The translations under genes and the position numbers were made by a program. A model generated the notes under the pieces. That model saw nothing but the letters and a program-made list of their open reading frames with translations. It was not told where the DNA came from and made no database searches. A stretch of DNA of 64,000 nucleotides. Origin: Sphingomonas arenae. Its GTDB lineage: Bacteria; Pseudomonadota; Alphaproteobacteria; Sphingomonadales; Sphingomonadaceae. Below, in pieces: positions 24,975 to 34,555 of this stretch. The first letter of the stretch is position 1; each line of letters starts with the position of its first letter. The stretch covers positions 248,001 through 312,000 of the forward strand of contig NZ_JAFFJU010000001.1 in NCBI RefSeq assembly GCF_016924655.1, written 5' to 3'.

Positions 24975-25631
24975 ATGCCCGCGCCAAAGCCCCTCGTCAT
25001 CGCGGTCGACGGACCAGCCGCCAGTGGCAAGGGCACGATTGCCCGTGCCCTCGCCAAGCATTTCGGTCTCCCCCACCTTGACACCGGCACGCTGTATCGA
25101 GCCGTGGCACTCCACCTGCTACGTTGGGGTGGCGATCCGGAGAGCGAGTTCGCAGCGTTGCGTGCCTGCGATGAAATCGCTGGGCTGGCGGACGATCCAG
25201 AGTTGCGCAGCGAAGCCGTCGGCGGGATCGCCAGCCGCATCTCCGCCTATCCGATGGTTCGCCAGGCCTTGCTGCAGCGCCAGCAGAACTTCGCCGAACA
25301 GCCCGGCGGCGCCGTGCTGGATGGACGCGACATCGGCACCGTCATCGCGCCGGACGCTACGGCCAAGCTGTTCGTGACCGCCTCACCCGAGGTCCGGGCC
25401 GAAAGGCGATTGGCCGAACTGCTTGCCCGCGGTCTCCATGCCCATCTGGCCGATGTGCTGATCGATATCCGCGCGCGTGACGAGCGGGACAGCCATCGTT
25501 CGGCAGCTCCCCTGGCGAGGGCAGACGACGCGCTCCTCCTGGATACCAGTGCGCTCGACCGGGACTCGGCGGTCGCGCAAGCCGTTCGTCTGGTTGAACG
25601 AAAGATCAAAGCGGAAAGCCAACCTGCATGA
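24975..25631 (+). CDS. cmk: Cytidylate kinase
   Basis: Phosphorylates CMP/dCMP with ATP. The 218-residue product has the P-loop GPAASGKGT near its start, HLDTGTLYRAVAL, the GRDIGTVIAPDA nucleotide-binding segment and RRLAELLARG as lid. I prefer the ATG at 24975, which places the P-loop at the usual distance; a GTG at 24954 is also in frame. The stop overlaps the next gene by 4 bases. rpsA, which often follows cmk, is not here. Confidence 0.94.
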   Translation: MPAPKPLVIAVDGPAASGKGTIARALAKHFGLPHLDTGTLYRAVALHLLRWGGDPESEFAALRACDEIAGLADDPELRSEAVGGIASRISAYPMVRQALLQRQQNFAEQPGGAVLDGRDIGTVIAPDATAKLFVTASPEVRAERRLAELLARGLHAHLADVLIDIRARDERDSHRSAAPLARADDALLLDTSALDRDSAVAQAVRLVERKIKAESQPA

Positions 25632-27301
25632 CCGACACGCCTTCTCTCCGGACCGGTGGACGGATCCTCGTCGATCAGCTGCGCATCCAGGGCTGCGACC
25701 GGGTCTTCACGGTGCCAGGCGAAAGCTTCCTGGCGGTCCTGGATGCCCTTCACGATACGCCAGAGATCGATGTGGTGGTCTGCCGTCAGGAAGGCGGCGT
25801 CACCTACATGGCCGACGCGGATGGGAAGCTCACCGGCCGCCCGGGCGTGGCCTTTGTGACCCGGGGGCCGGGCGCGACCAATGCCAGCGCAGGCGTCCAT
25901 GTCGCGTTCCAGGACTCGACCCCGATGATCCTGTTTGTCGGTGACCTGGACCGCGGCGACCGTGACCGCGAGGGTTTCCAGGAGATCGACATGGCGGCGT
26001 TTTTCGCCCCGGTCGCCAAGTGGGCCGCTCGGATCGACGACGCTCGCCGCATTCCCGAGTATGTCGCGCGCGCCTGGCGGGTAGCGACTGCGGGACGGCC
26101 CGGTCCGGTGGTGCTGGCGATCCCCGAGGACATGCTCCGCGACGAGGTCGAAGCGGTCGATCGGCCGGCGGTTCCTTCCGTGTGCGAGAGCCCCGATCCC
26201 GGAGCGATCGCCACCTTGTTCGAGCTGCTCAAGGAGGCCGCCGCCCCAGTCGCCATCGTCGGCGGCGCCGACTGGAGCCCATGCGCGGCGCACCACTTCG
26301 CCAACTTCGCCGCGCGCCACGGGATCCCGACGGCCGCCGCATTCAGACGGCAGGATGCCATCGGCAACGACTGCCGGGTCTATGCCGGGAACCTCGGCTA
26401 TGGCCCCAATCCCAAGCTGCAGCAGCGCATCCGTGAGGCGGACCTGCTGCTGGTGGTCGGCGCACGCCTCGGTGAGTCCACGACCGACGGTTACAAGCTG
26501 ATCACCCCCGACCACGTTGGTCAGACTCTGGTTCACGTCCACCCCGACCCCAACGAACTTGGCCGCGTCTATCACGCCGACCTGCCCATCTGTTCGGACA
26601 TGAGCGAATTCGCGCAGGCCGTGGACCTGTGGACTGACCCAGACCTCGTCCGCTTCGGCGCCGGCGACGAGGCCCATGCCGAATGGCTGGAGTGGAGCGA
26701 ACCGCAGCCACGCGATGGCGTGGCGATGGACCTCGGCTTTTGCATGAAGGTCCTGCGGGAGACGCTGCCCAGGGACACCATCGTTGGCAACGGCGCAGGC
26801 AATTTCTCGGGCTGGGTGCACCGCTATTGGCGCTACGCAAGCACGCCGTCGCAGCTCGCGCCAACCAGCGGCAGCATGGGCTACGGTCTGCCGGCAGCAG
26901 TGGCGGCCGCCATTCGCTTCCGCGACCGGCAGGTGCTGTGCGTGGCCGGCGACGGCGACTTCCTGATGAACGGGCAGGAGTTGGCGACGGCGGCGCAGTA
27001 TGGCGCGGACCTGCTGGTGATCGTCGTCGACAACTCGAGCTACGGCACCATCCGCATGCACCAGGAGCGCGACTATCCCGAGCGGCTCAGCGCCACCCAA
27101 CTGAAGAGCCCCGACTTTGCCGCCCTTGCCCGCGCATTCGGCGGGTGGGCCGAGACGGTGGAGCGCACCGAGGACTTCGCCCCTGCCCTCGCCCTCGCCC
27201 AGGAGCGCAGGGGAATCCGCCTGCTGCACGTGAAGACAGACGTCGAGGTGATCAGCAACCAGACCACGATTTCGGCGCTGCGTGAACGCGCACGGGGCTA
27301 A
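25628..27301 (+). CDS. Thiamine diphosphate-dependent enzyme, acetolactate synthase-like
   Basis: Full-length (557 residues) three-domain ThDP enzyme. The Pyr domain holds the catalytic glutamate in CRQEGGVTYMADA. A central domain (PVAIVGGADW) and a PP domain follow; the latter has the cofactor motif GDGDFLMNGQELATAAQYGADLLVIVVDN (GDG ... N). It resembles the acetolactate synthase large subunit, but no small regulatory subunit is adjacent. A broader role, such as decarboxylase or another carboligase, is equally possible. It is translationally coupled to cmk (ATGA overlap). Confidence 0.85.
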   Translation: MTDTPSLRTGGRILVDQLRIQGCDRVFTVPGESFLAVLDALHDTPEIDVVVCRQEGGVTYMADADGKLTGRPGVAFVTRGPGATNASAGVHVAFQDSTPMILFVGDLDRGDRDREGFQEIDMAAFFAPVAKWAARIDDARRIPEYVARAWRVATAGRPGPVVLAIPEDMLRDEVEAVDRPAVPSVCESPDPGAIATLFELLKEAAAPVAIVGGADWSPCAAHHFANFAARHGIPTAAAFRRQDAIGNDCRVYAGNLGYGPNPKLQQRIREADLLLVVGARLGESTTDGYKLITPDHVGQTLVHVHPDPNELGRVYHADLPICSDMSEFAQAVDLWTDPDLVRFGAGDEAHAEWLEWSEPQPRDGVAMDLGFCMKVLRETLPRDTIVGNGAGNFSGWVHRYWRYASTPSQLAPTSGSMGYGLPAAVAAAIRFRDRQVLCVAGDGDFLMNGQELATAAQYGADLLVIVVDNSSYGTIRMHQERDYPERLSATQLKSPDFAALARAFGGWAETVERTEDFAPALALAQERRGIRLLHVKTDVEVISNQTTISALRERARG

Positions 27302-27365
27302 GGAACAAACCAAATCGGCAACGACCGCGCCGAAGCGCATCGCACTCCTGTCTCGAACAGGAGAA

Positions 27366-27567
27366 ATGCCACGTTCGTTTGGAACTAAGGTACTTTCGAC
27401 CGAGTGCTCCGGGTTGTTCTGGGGCCTTGCCATCCCTTTCGCTGGTCTTCATCGGCCACAAGACCAGCTTGGGCTATCTTGACCTGATCCCGCTCGTCAC
27501 CGGCCTGGTGGGTTACTGCCCTGTCTACAGGTTGCTGCGCCTCAATACCGGTCCGCTGAAGCGCTGA
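27366..27567 (+). pseudogene. DUF2892 (YgaP-type) membrane protein, frameshifted
   Basis: Pieces of one small membrane protein lie in different frames. MPRSFGTK starts at the ATG (27366, after CAGGAGA). DRVLRVVLG follows in another frame. Then GYLDLIPLVTGLVGYCPVYRLLRLN, the clear DUF2892 C-terminal half, lies in a third frame and ends at 27567. Removing one G from the GGGG run and one C from the CCC run near 27418-27435 would rejoin the last two pieces, so decay or two homopolymer sequencing errors can both explain it. Confidence 0.6.
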
Positions 27568-27571
27568 CCGG

Positions 27572-28870
27572 CTAGAGCCCGAAGGGCCACATCTCGTGCT
27601 CACCCTTGCCGTGGATGTCGGTAAGCGGCGTCACCGCGCGGGTCTCGTCGAACCAGATCCAGCCATCGAACTGCTCGGGCAGAACGGCCTCGCTGTAATG
27701 GCTCCAGCGCTCCGTTTCGGGTCGATAAATCACGCCGATAAAGCGCTCGAGCCGCTCGGCCATGAGTGGCTCGGGCGCGTCCTCGCGCAGGTCTAGGAGG
27801 AAGCGCGGCAACCCCGTGTCGTGGCACAGGCGCTCCTGACTGCCCTCCAGCGAGGGCCGCACCGGCTTGACCTTCATCGGCGTGTCCCAGTCGTCCGCCG
27901 CCGCCACCGTTCCCGTGTGGGTGCCGAACCCGATCAGCCGTGCCTCCGCCCCGAACTTCTGCTTGGCCAGTTGCCCGATGTTGAGCTCGCCCCGCTGCCG
28001 TCCCATGCCTGTGGCGCGGGCATCGCCGATGTGGCTGTTGTGCGCCCAGACGACGGCCTTTGCGCTCGGCCCCTTGGCATCGAGCAGCTGGCAGAGCGTC
28101 TCGAACATGTGCGTGTCCCGCAAATTCCAGCTGTCGTCCGACCCGTGGAACATGGCGCGATAATAGCCTTCCGCATTCTTCACGAGCCGGGCGTTGGCCG
28201 CCGCGTCCAGCCATTCGTCACAGTCCCCGCCGAGGCATTGCTGCTCCAGCAGATCCCTCAGCACCGCCACCGCCCCGTCCGCGCAGAAGGCATAGCCCGC
28301 GGACAGCGCCATTGCCCCGTAGCGAGCCGGATCGCGGCTGAACGGTGCGAGGCAGTCGTAGCGCTGGCGGGCCTCGGCGGCGAGCGCGGGGTCCTTCTCC
28401 TCGAGGAAGCCGATCACCGCCCGCATGGACCCGTGCAGGTTGTAGAGGTCGAGCCCGAACAGCCCCGCCTGCCGCTCGGGGGCAACCTCGGTATTGTGGA
28501 TGCGCAGCCAGCGAAGAAACTGGTCGAACTCGAGGTTGCGCCACATCCAGGTCGGGAAGCGCTCGAACGCGACCTCCTCACCCTCGCGGCGCGGGCGGTG
28601 ACGAACGAAGCGGTCAAGATGTGCCGCATCGGGCCAGTCTGCTTCCAGGGCCACGATGGTGAAGCCATGCTGCTCGATCAGGCGCCGCGTGACGGCGGCA
28701 CGGGCGCGATAGAACTCGCTGGTGCCGTGGCTTGCCTCGCCGAGCAGCACGACACGGGCATCGGCATACCGGTCGAAGCACTTGGCGAAGCCCGGATCGT
28801 CGATCTGGGGCAGCGGCTCTGCCATGTCGTACAGCAGCTCGACAGGCCGCGCCTGCTCCAGTGTGCTCAT
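27572..28870 (-). CDS. Erythromycin esterase family protein
   Basis: The 432-residue product carries the family fingerprint VVLLGEASHGTSEFYRARA, IVALEADWPDA, LDLYNLHGSM and AVVWAHNSHIGDARATG, with the conserved Glu and His pair used by EreA/EreB in lactone hydrolysis. Chromosomal members in environmental bacteria mostly have unknown substrates, so macrolide resistance should not be assumed. It overlaps pcm by 4 bases at its start, forming an operon of pcm and this gene. Confidence 0.9.
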   Translation of the reverse strand: MSTLEQARPVELLYDMAEPLPQIDDPGFAKCFDRYADARVVLLGEASHGTSEFYRARAAVTRRLIEQHGFTIVALEADWPDAAHLDRFVRHRPRREGEEVAFERFPTWMWRNLEFDQFLRWLRIHNTEVAPERQAGLFGLDLYNLHGSMRAVIGFLEEKDPALAAEARQRYDCLAPFSRDPARYGAMALSAGYAFCADGAVAVLRDLLEQQCLGGDCDEWLDAAANARLVKNAEGYYRAMFHGSDDSWNLRDTHMFETLCQLLDAKGPSAKAVVWAHNSHIGDARATGMGRQRGELNIGQLAKQKFGAEARLIGFGTHTGTVAAADDWDTPMKVKPVRPSLEGSQERLCHDTGLPRFLLDLREDAPEPLMAERLERFIGVIYRPETERWSHYSEAVLPEQFDGWIWFDETRAVTPLTDIHGKGEHEMWPFGL

Positions 28871-29508
28871 GCCTCACCTCTCAAGAGAGGAACGAAGCGG
28901 ACCGGCTCAAGCTCCTCCTCCCGCAATCGCCCGTCGGCAAAGACGGTCAGGCGAACCAGCCGCTGCGGACCGTCATGGGCGCCCTGCGGCATGATGATGC
29001 GGCCATTGGGCGCCAATTGCTCGAACCATGCGGCGGGCACCACGGGGTTGGCCGCGGCGCAGAGGATGACGTCGTAGGGTGCTGCTTCCGAGTAGCCGAG
29101 CATGCCGTCCCCATGCACCACCCGGACATTCGGAATGCCGAGCCGCCGCACGCGGCAGCGGGCAAGCTCGGCAAGTTCCGCGTGGCGCTCGACAGCGACA
29201 ACGCTCCGCGCAAGATGCGCCATCAGCGCTGCCGCGTAACCCGATCCGGCGCCTACCTCGAGGACATGGTCGCGCGGAGACAGGTGGGCAGCTTGCAACA
29301 TGACCGCCACGATAAAGGGCTGGCTGATTGTCTGCTCGGCTTCGATCGGCAGCGCTCGATCCTGGTACGCTTCGCCCTGCAGCTGCTCCGAGACAAACAG
29401 CTCACGCGGAACCTCGTGAAAAGCGGCGAGCACCGCCGGATCGTGGATGCCGCGCGCCTGCAACTGATCGCGGACCATGGCCGCCCGCAGCCTGGCAAAG
29501 TCCGTCAT
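28867..29508 (-). CDS. pcm: Protein-L-isoaspartate O-methyltransferase
   Basis: SAM-dependent repair enzyme that methylates isoaspartyl residues in damaged proteins. The 213-residue product has VLEVGAGSGYAAALMA (SAM motif I), an upstream MVRDQLQARGIHDPAVLAAFHEVPRE and ISQPFIVAVML. Typical length and start at the only good ATG. It lies 32 bases after thiG and overlaps the erythromycin-esterase gene, so thiS-thiG-pcm and the esterase may form one transcript. Confidence 0.93.
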   Translation of the reverse strand: MTDFARLRAAMVRDQLQARGIHDPAVLAAFHEVPRELFVSEQLQGEAYQDRALPIEAEQTISQPFIVAVMLQAAHLSPRDHVLEVGAGSGYAAALMAHLARSVVAVERHAELAELARCRVRRLGIPNVRVVHGDGMLGYSEAAPYDVILCAAANPVVPAAWFEQLAPNGRIIMPQGAHDGPQRLVRLTVFADGRLREEELEPVRFVPLLRGEA

Positions 29509-29540
29509 GGGGCTTCAACACGAAAGCCCCGACAGCGTTC

Positions 29541-30332
29541 CTAGATAAGGCCGGCGAGCGGGCTTGATGGGTCGGCGTAGCGGCGCTTCTGCATGCGGCC
29601 GGCGCGGTAGGCGAGACGCCCCGCCTCGACCGCTGCCTTCATTGCGCGTGCCATCAGGATCGGGTCCTTGGCCTCGGCAATGGCGGTGTTCATTAGCACG
29701 CCGTCGCAGCCAAGCTCCATCGCTGCCGCTGCATCGCTGGCGGTGCCGACGCCCGCATCGATCAGCACCGGTACCTTCGCCTGCTCCACGATCAACCGGA
29801 TGGTTACCGGGTTCTGCACGCCAAGGCCGGATCCGATCGGAGCGCCGAGCGGCATAACTGCGACTGCGCCGGCGTCTTCGCAACGACGAGCCATGATCGG
29901 GTCATCGGTGCAATAGACCATGACCTCGAAACCCTCTCTGGCCAGCAGTTCCGTGGCGCGGACAGTCTCGATCATGTCCGGGTACAGCGTCTTAGCCTCA
30001 GCCAGCACCTCGAGCTTTACGAGCGTCCAGCCTCCCGCCTCGCGCGCAAGGCGCAGCGTCCGGATCGCCTCCTCGGCGGTGAAGCACCCGGCGGTGTTGG
30101 GCAGGTAGGTGACCCTCTTCGGGTCGATATAGTCCGTAAGCATCGGCGCGTTCGGATCGCTGACGTTCACGCGGCGCACTGCAACGGTAACGATCTCCGC
30201 GCCTGAAGCCTCCACAGCCGCGGCATTCTGCTCCAGACTCTTGTACTTGCCGGTGCCGACGATCAGCCGCGAGCGAAAGGTCCGCCCGGCGACGGTCCAG
30301 GTGTCGGCATCGACTGGGTGATGTGCGTTCAT
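29541..30332 (-). CDS. thiG: Thiazole synthase
   Basis: Builds the thiamine thiazole ring from deoxyxylulose phosphate, dehydroglycine and ThiS thiocarboxylate. The 263-residue TIM barrel has [14 protein letters not shown], the Schiff-base lysine in [33 protein letters not shown] and [12 protein letters not shown] start at the ATG at 30332, 4 bases after the thiS stop; the longer open frame runs into thiS. Confidence 0.95.
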   Translation of the reverse strand: MNAHHPVDADTWTVAGRTFRSRLIVGTGKYKSLEQNAAAVEASGAEIVTVAVRRVNVSDPNAPMLTDYIDPKRVTYLPNTAGCFTAEEAIRTLRLAREAGGWTLVKLEVLAEAKTLYPDMIETVRATELLAREGFEVMVYCTDDPIMARRCEDAGAVAVMPLGAPIGSGLGVQNPVTIRLIVEQAKVPVLIDAGVGTASDAAAAMELGCDGVLMNTAIAEAKDPILMARAMKAAVEAGRLAYRAGRMQKRRYADPSSPLAGLI

Positions 30333-30336
30333 GGGC

Positions 30337-30558
30337 TCAACCTCCGCCCACGAAGTGGACGATCTCATAGTCATCGCCGTCCTCGACCTGCACCTCGCCC
30401 AGCGTAGAGCGGGGAACTACGGCGAGGTTGCGCTCCACCGCGACGCGGGCCGGATCGAAGCCGATCAGCTGCACAAGACCTGCCACCGTGGTCCCCGCCG
30501 GGACGCGCCGGTGCTCGCCATTCACGCTGATCGAGTGGGTTTCGGTTTCGGTCGTCAT
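30337..30558 (-). CDS. thiS: Sulfur carrier protein ThiS
   Basis: Ubiquitin-like carrier of 73 residues that ends in the required di-glycine (FVGGG), to which sulfur is attached as thiocarboxylate. [20 protein letters not shown] and [13 protein letters not shown] are family segments. It is directly followed by thiG. The N-terminal extension (MTTETETHS) is a little longer than in most members. Confidence 0.93.
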   Translation of the reverse strand: MTTETETHSISVNGEHRRVPAGTTVAGLVQLIGFDPARVAVERNLAVVPRSTLGEVQVEDGDDYEIVHFVGGG

Positions 30559-30595
30559 TGACTGGAGCATCTAGGTGGCGGAAGGCAGCGCCGCA

Positions 30596-31027
30596 ATGCG
30601 CAAGGTTCTGGTTCTCAACGGTCCCAACCTCAATCTGCTCGGTACCCGCGAGCCGGAGGTCTACGGTTCCGACACGCTCGACGAAATCGCCCAGCGGCTT
30701 CATGCCCGCGCCGAAGAACTGGGCCTCGAGGTCGACATCCGTCAATCCAACCATGAGGGGCATCTGATCGACTGGATGCAAGAGGCCGGCGAGCCGGAAA
30801 CTCAGGCCGTGATCCTGAATGCGGGAGGGTTCACCCATACGTCGGTCGCGCTGCGGGACGCGATCGCGGCGGTGACTACGCCGGTGATCGAGGTGCATCT
30901 CTCCAATCCCCAGGCGCGCGAGAGCTTTCGCCGCCGAAGCCTGATCTCGGGCGTTTGCAGAGGCTGCATCAGCGGTTTCGGAGCTCTCTCCTACCTGCTG
31001 GCACTGGACGCGGCGGCCCGGCTCTGA
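30596..31027 (+). CDS. aroQ: 3-dehydroquinate dehydratase, type II
   Basis: Shikimate-pathway enzyme, 143 residues from ATG 30596. The active-site signatures are present: [18 protein letters not shown] with the catalytic Tyr, [26 protein letters not shown] and [21 protein letters not shown] at 30575 would add seven residues; GGAAGG before the ATG favours the shorter form. It is the first gene of an aroQ-accB-accC run, a common alphaproteobacterial order. Confidence 0.96.
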   Translation: MRKVLVLNGPNLNLLGTREPEVYGSDTLDEIAQRLHARAEELGLEVDIRQSNHEGHLIDWMQEAGEPETQAVILNAGGFTHTSVALRDAIAAVTTPVIEVHLSNPQARESFRRRSLISGVCRGCISGFGALSYLLALDAAARL

Positions 31028-31059
31028 CAGGAGCGCCGCCAAAACACAGGGAAGACACC

Positions 31060-31569
31060 ATGGCTGACGAAAAGACCGGCAGCGGCGGAAACCAGATGCG
31101 CGTTGACAGCGCGCTGGTGCGCGAACTCGCAGAATTGCTGAGCGCGAATGAGCTGACGGAAATCGAGGTCGAAGACGGCGATCGCAAGATCAAGGTCCGG
31201 CGCGAGCTGTTCACGGCCGGGCCCGCAGTGCACGCGGTGCCCATGGCTGCCGCCCCAGTCGCGGCTCCCGCGCATCCCTCCACTCCCACCGGCGCCGCCA
31301 GCGAGGCATCCGCCGCGGCCGAGAGCCTGCCCGCCGGCGACCTCGTCCGCTCGCCGATGGTCGGCACCTGCTACCTGACGCCGGAGCCCGGCGCGAAGCC
31401 GTTCGTCACCCCCGGCCAGCCGGTCAAGGAAGGCGACACACTGCTCATCGTCGAGGCGATGAAGGTGATGAACCCGATCACCGCCCCCCGTGCCGGCACG
31501 GTCAGGCAGGTGCTCGTCGCCAACGCCCAGCCGGTCGAGTTCGACCAGCCGCTCGTTGTCATCGAATAA
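31060..31569 (+). CDS. accB: Biotin carboxyl carrier protein of acetyl-CoA carboxylase
   Basis: Carries biotin between AccC and AccA/AccD in the first step of fatty acid synthesis. The 169-residue product has an N-terminal helical domain ([27 protein letters not shown] in outline), an Ala/Pro-rich linker and a biotinyl domain with the modified Lys135 in [11 protein letters not shown] at 31060 follows AGGGAAG. accC starts 2 bases after its stop. Confidence 0.96.
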   Translation: MADEKTGSGGNQMRVDSALVRELAELLSANELTEIEVEDGDRKIKVRRELFTAGPAVHAVPMAAAPVAAPAHPSTPTGAASEASAAAESLPAGDLVRSPMVGTCYLTPEPGAKPFVTPGQPVKEGDTLLIVEAMKVMNPITAPRAGTVRQVLVANAQPVEFDQPLVVIE

Positions 31570-31571
31570 CC

Positions 31572-32924
31572 ATGCGCAAGATCACCAAGCTGCTGATCGC
31601 CAATCGCGGCGAGATCGCGCTGCGCATCCATCGCGCGGCGCACGAGATGGGCATCAAGACCGTCGCCGTGCATTCCACTGCCGACGCCGACGCCATGCAC
31701 GTCCGCCTCGCCGACGAGACGGTGTGCATCGGCCCGCCGCCGGCGACCGACAGCTATCTCAACATCCCCAACATCATCTCTGCAGCCGAGATCGTCCACG
31801 CCGACGCCATCCACCCGGGCTACGGCTTCCTGTCCGAGAACGCGCAGTTCGCCGAGATCGTCGAGCTCCACAACCTTATCTGGGTCGGCCCCAAGCCCGA
31901 GCACATCCGCGTCATGGGGGACAAGGTCGAGGCGAAGCGCACCGCCGCCAGGCTTGGCCTGCCACTGGTGCCCGGCTCGCCGGGACCGCTGGAGACGGTT
32001 GAGGAGGCGCACGCGGTCGCCAAGGAAATCGGCTACCCCGTCCTGATCAAGGCCGCATCCGGTGGCGGTGGCCGCGGCATGAAGGTGGTGCCGTCCGAGG
32101 ATCAGCTCGAGAGCCTGATGATGCAGGCCGCATCCGAGGCGAAGGCGGCGTTCGGCGACGACACCGTCTACATGGAGAAGTACCTTGGCGACCCGCGGCA
32201 CATCGAGTTCCAGGTGTTCGGCGACGGCGAAGGCAGCGCCATCCACCTCGGTGAGCGCGACTGCTCCATCCAGCGCCGCCATCAGAAGGTCATAGAGGAG
32301 GCCCCCTCCCCGGTCATCTCCGCCGAGCAGCGCGCGGAGATGGGGGGGATCGTCGCCAGGGCGATGGCTGACATGGGCTATCGCGGCGCGGGCACCATCG
32401 AGTTCCTCTACGAGGACGGCCAGTTCTACTTCATCGAGATGAACACCCGCCTCCAGGTCGAGCATCCGGTCACCGAGATGATCAGCGGCATCGACCTGGT
32501 GCGCGAGCAAATCCGCGTTGCGCAGGGCGAGGGGCTCAGCTGCCGGCAGGAGGACATTCGCCTCCACGGCCACGCTATCGAGTGCCGCATCAATGCCGAG
32601 GACCCGCAGACCTTCGCTCCCTCGCCCGGCCTGGTGAAGAACTATGTCGCGCCCGGCGGCATGCACGTCCGCGTGGATAGCGGCCTCTACGCCGGCTACC
32701 GCGTGCCGCCCTACTACGACAGCATGATCGGCAAGCTGATCGTTTACGGCACCACTCGCGAACGCTGCATCATGCGGCTGAAGCGGGCGCTGGAGGAGTT
32801 CGTGGTGGAGGGGATGAAGACCACCATCCCGCTCCACCAGCGAGTGATCCAGGACGAAGCGTTCCAATCTGGTGACTACACCATCAAGTGGCTGGAGCGC
32901 TGGCTCGAGGATCAGCGCAACTGA
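31572..32924 (+). CDS. accC: Biotin carboxylase subunit of acetyl-CoA carboxylase
   Basis: ATP-grasp enzyme that carboxylates biotin on AccB. Full length at 450 residues, with [18 protein letters not shown], the ATP-binding glycine loop in [14 protein letters not shown], the [11 protein letters not shown] equivalent ([13 protein letters not shown]) and [16 protein letters not shown]. It is directly downstream of accB, and the subunits are expected to be made together. Confidence 0.97.
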   Translation: MRKITKLLIANRGEIALRIHRAAHEMGIKTVAVHSTADADAMHVRLADETVCIGPPPATDSYLNIPNIISAAEIVHADAIHPGYGFLSENAQFAEIVELHNLIWVGPKPEHIRVMGDKVEAKRTAARLGLPLVPGSPGPLETVEEAHAVAKEIGYPVLIKAASGGGGRGMKVVPSEDQLESLMMQAASEAKAAFGDDTVYMEKYLGDPRHIEFQVFGDGEGSAIHLGERDCSIQRRHQKVIEEAPSPVISAEQRAEMGGIVARAMADMGYRGAGTIEFLYEDGQFYFIEMNTRLQVEHPVTEMISGIDLVREQIRVAQGEGLSCRQEDIRLHGHAIECRINAEDPQTFAPSPGLVKNYVAPGGMHVRVDSGLYAGYRVPPYYDSMIGKLIVYGTTRERCIMRLKRALEEFVVEGMKTTIPLHQRVIQDEAFQSGDYTIKWLERWLEDQRN

Positions 32925-32976
32925 CCTGCAGGGTGCGCTGACAACGCGCATCCAAGCCGTCATAGACGGGAGCGGC

Positions 32977-33723
32977 ATGACTCGCCTCGATTCCCGCCTG
33001 CTGCTGCAAGGTTATGCGACCGGGGTCTTTCCCATGGCTGACAGCCGGGAGGCCGAGGACCTTTACTGGGTGGAACCCCGCTATCGGGCGATTCTCCCGC
33101 TGGACGGCTTCCACCTGTCGCGTTCCCTCGCCAAGCGGCTGCGGTCGGGCAGGTTCCGGGTGACCCTGGATTGCGCCTTCCATGAGGTGGTGGTGGCCTG
33201 CGCGGACCGGGAGGAAACCTGGATCAATCCAGCCATCGAGGAGGCCGTGCTTGAGCTGCATGGACGGGACCGCGCCCATTCGGTGGAGGTCTGGCAGGGG
33301 CCTGACCTGGTGGGTGGGCTTTACGGCGTGCGCCTCGGTCGCGCGTTCTTCGGTGAAAGCATGTTCAGCCGTCGGACCGATGCGTCCAAGGTCGCGCTCG
33401 CCTGGCTGGTTGCGAGACTGAAGGTCGGCGGCTTTGCGCTGCTTGATTGCCAGTTCATGACGGAGCACCTCGCCAGCCTGGGCGCCGTGACAATCCCGAG
33501 GTCGGCTTACGTGGCGTTGCTGGGCGCCGCGGTGGGGACTTCGGTCAGCGGGTCCGGAGTGGGTGGAGGTGCCGCAGCCGGAGCGTCAGCGGGCGCTGGC
33601 GCGGACCGAGTCGCACCTCCGGAGTTCCGTGCACTGGAGCGGCTGCTCGAGGAAGCGGGAGCCGCGGCCGACTCGGCGGCATCAGGGAAGTTCATCACGC
33701 AGCTCTTGGGCCAGACGTCGTAG
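32977..33723 (+). CDS. aat: Leucyl/phenylalanyl-tRNA-protein transferase
   Basis: Adds Leu or Phe to N-terminal Arg/Lys, marking proteins for ClpAP. The 248-residue product has the core pattern GYATGVFPMADSREAEDLYWVEP, ETWINPAIEEAVLELH, VEVWQGPDLVGGLYGVRLGRAFFGESMFS and LLDCQFMTEHLASLGA. After residue 180 there is a Gly/Ala/Ser-rich extension ending ITQLLGQTS, longer than in enterobacterial Aat. This tail lies opposite the 3' end of the DUF2155 gene (217-base antiparallel overlap). Confidence 0.94.
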   Translation: MTRLDSRLLLQGYATGVFPMADSREAEDLYWVEPRYRAILPLDGFHLSRSLAKRLRSGRFRVTLDCAFHEVVVACADREETWINPAIEEAVLELHGRDRAHSVEVWQGPDLVGGLYGVRLGRAFFGESMFSRRTDASKVALAWLVARLKVGGFALLDCQFMTEHLASLGAVTIPRSAYVALLGAAVGTSVSGSGVGGGAAAGASAGAGADRVAPPEFRALERLLEEAGAAADSAASGKFITQLLGQTS

Positions 33724-34142
33724 ACGGGGTGCTCGACGACGTTGAGCGAAGGCGATTCCTTGTAGAGCCAACCGGAGAAGACGCGGCTCCAACCACCGCC
33801 CGGTTGTGACACGTCGAGTTGCACAAACGCGCCCGTAAGTTTGTCAAAAGACCACGGCGGCGTCGTTTCGCACGCCCGAAGTCGCACGATTGCATCCCGA
33901 ATTCGAATGGATTGACCGGGTTTGAGCGTGATGTCCCGCGCGATGCCGTTTCGCTTGTTCAGAAACCCGAGCACCGCGACCCGCTCGTTCATCGGGGTCA
34001 TGCCCGCGGGCAGTGCTTCCCGGATCGGCACGGCCGTTGCCGCGGGCTGCTGGTCATTGCCCGGCTCTCCGGAAGGTTGCTGGCCTTGTCGGCAGCCGGC
34101 GAGCGCCAGGACCAGACAGGCGGTCAGGACGGGCGTGCGCAC
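33507..34142 (-). CDS. DUF2155 lipoprotein
   Basis: The 211-residue product begins with a lipoprotein signal (VLALAGC). Its core has RIRDAIVRLRACETTPPWS, GAFVQLDVSQPGGGWSRVFSGWLYKESPSLNVVEHPVYDVWPKSC in outline, the DUF2155 signature. From about residue 150 the tail becomes Ser/Ala/Pro-rich, encoded on the strand opposite aat. It starts with GTG directly after the NDUFA12 stop. Function unknown; the family is alphaproteobacterial. Confidence 0.88.
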   Translation of the reverse strand: MRTPVLTACLVLALAGCRQGQQPSGEPGNDQQPAATAVPIREALPAGMTPMNERVAVLGFLNKRNGIARDITLKPGQSIRIRDAIVRLRACETTPPWSFDKLTGAFVQLDVSQPGGGWSRVFSGWLYKESPSLNVVEHPVYDVWPKSCVMNFPDAAESAAAPASSSSRSSARNSGGATRSAPAPADAPAAAPPPTPDPLTEVPTAAPSNAT

Positions 34143-34526
34143 CTATTCGGGAGTCCAGGCCTGGTAGTCGCCGGTCGCCGCCGCGCGCTTGCCGCCGCGG
34201 GACAGGGAACCGGCGGGACGGTAGGCGTCATCGGTCCCGGTCAAGTTTTCCTTGCCGTCCTTTTCAAAGGGGCGCCGCGGAGGGAGCGACTTCGAGGGCA
34301 CGTCTTCGATCTGTCCGCGAAGCCAGCTCGACCAGCCCGGAGGCGTGCGGCTGGCGTCGTTGCTGCCGCTGTAGATCACCCAGCGGCGGCCAGGATCCTT
34401 GCGGTGGCGGTAGTAGATGTTGCCGTTCTCGTCACGGCCGACTTCCTCGCCATGCCGGCGAGTCCACAGCGCAGTTCCAATGGTTGCGCCGTTCCACCAG
34501 GTGAAGATCGATCCCAAGAGTCCCAT
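34143..34526 (-). CDS. NADH:ubiquinone oxidoreductase subunit NDUFA12 homologue
   Basis: Supernumerary Complex I subunit shared by alphaproteobacteria and mitochondria (B17.2 family), 127 residues. IFTWWNGATIGTALWTRRHGEEVGRDENGN and YYRHRKDPGRRWVIYSG are diagnostic, as is WSSWLRGQIEDVPS. The main nuo operon is elsewhere. It is followed immediately by the DUF2155 gene. Confidence 0.94.
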   Translation of the reverse strand: MGLLGSIFTWWNGATIGTALWTRRHGEEVGRDENGNIYYRHRKDPGRRWVIYSGSNDASRTPPGWSSWLRGQIEDVPSKSLPPRRPFEKDGKENLTGTDDAYRPAGSLSRGGKRAAATGDYQAWTPE

Positions 34527-34555
34527 GGCCGGCAGCCTCTGGCGCGTAACGCCCG

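Noticed and set aside
25247-27433. A 728-codon minus-strand frame opposite cmk and the ThDP enzyme gene
   Set aside because: Same reason: both plus-strand genes have clear catalytic motifs, and the antisense product has no recognisable domain.
27572-28870. Macrolide resistance determinant
   Set aside because: The erythromycin-esterase family is broad and chromosomal members mostly have unknown substrates; the family match alone does not show resistance.
31371-32978. A 535-codon minus-strand frame opposite accC
   Set aside because: accC is certain; the antisense translation mirrors its codon bias.
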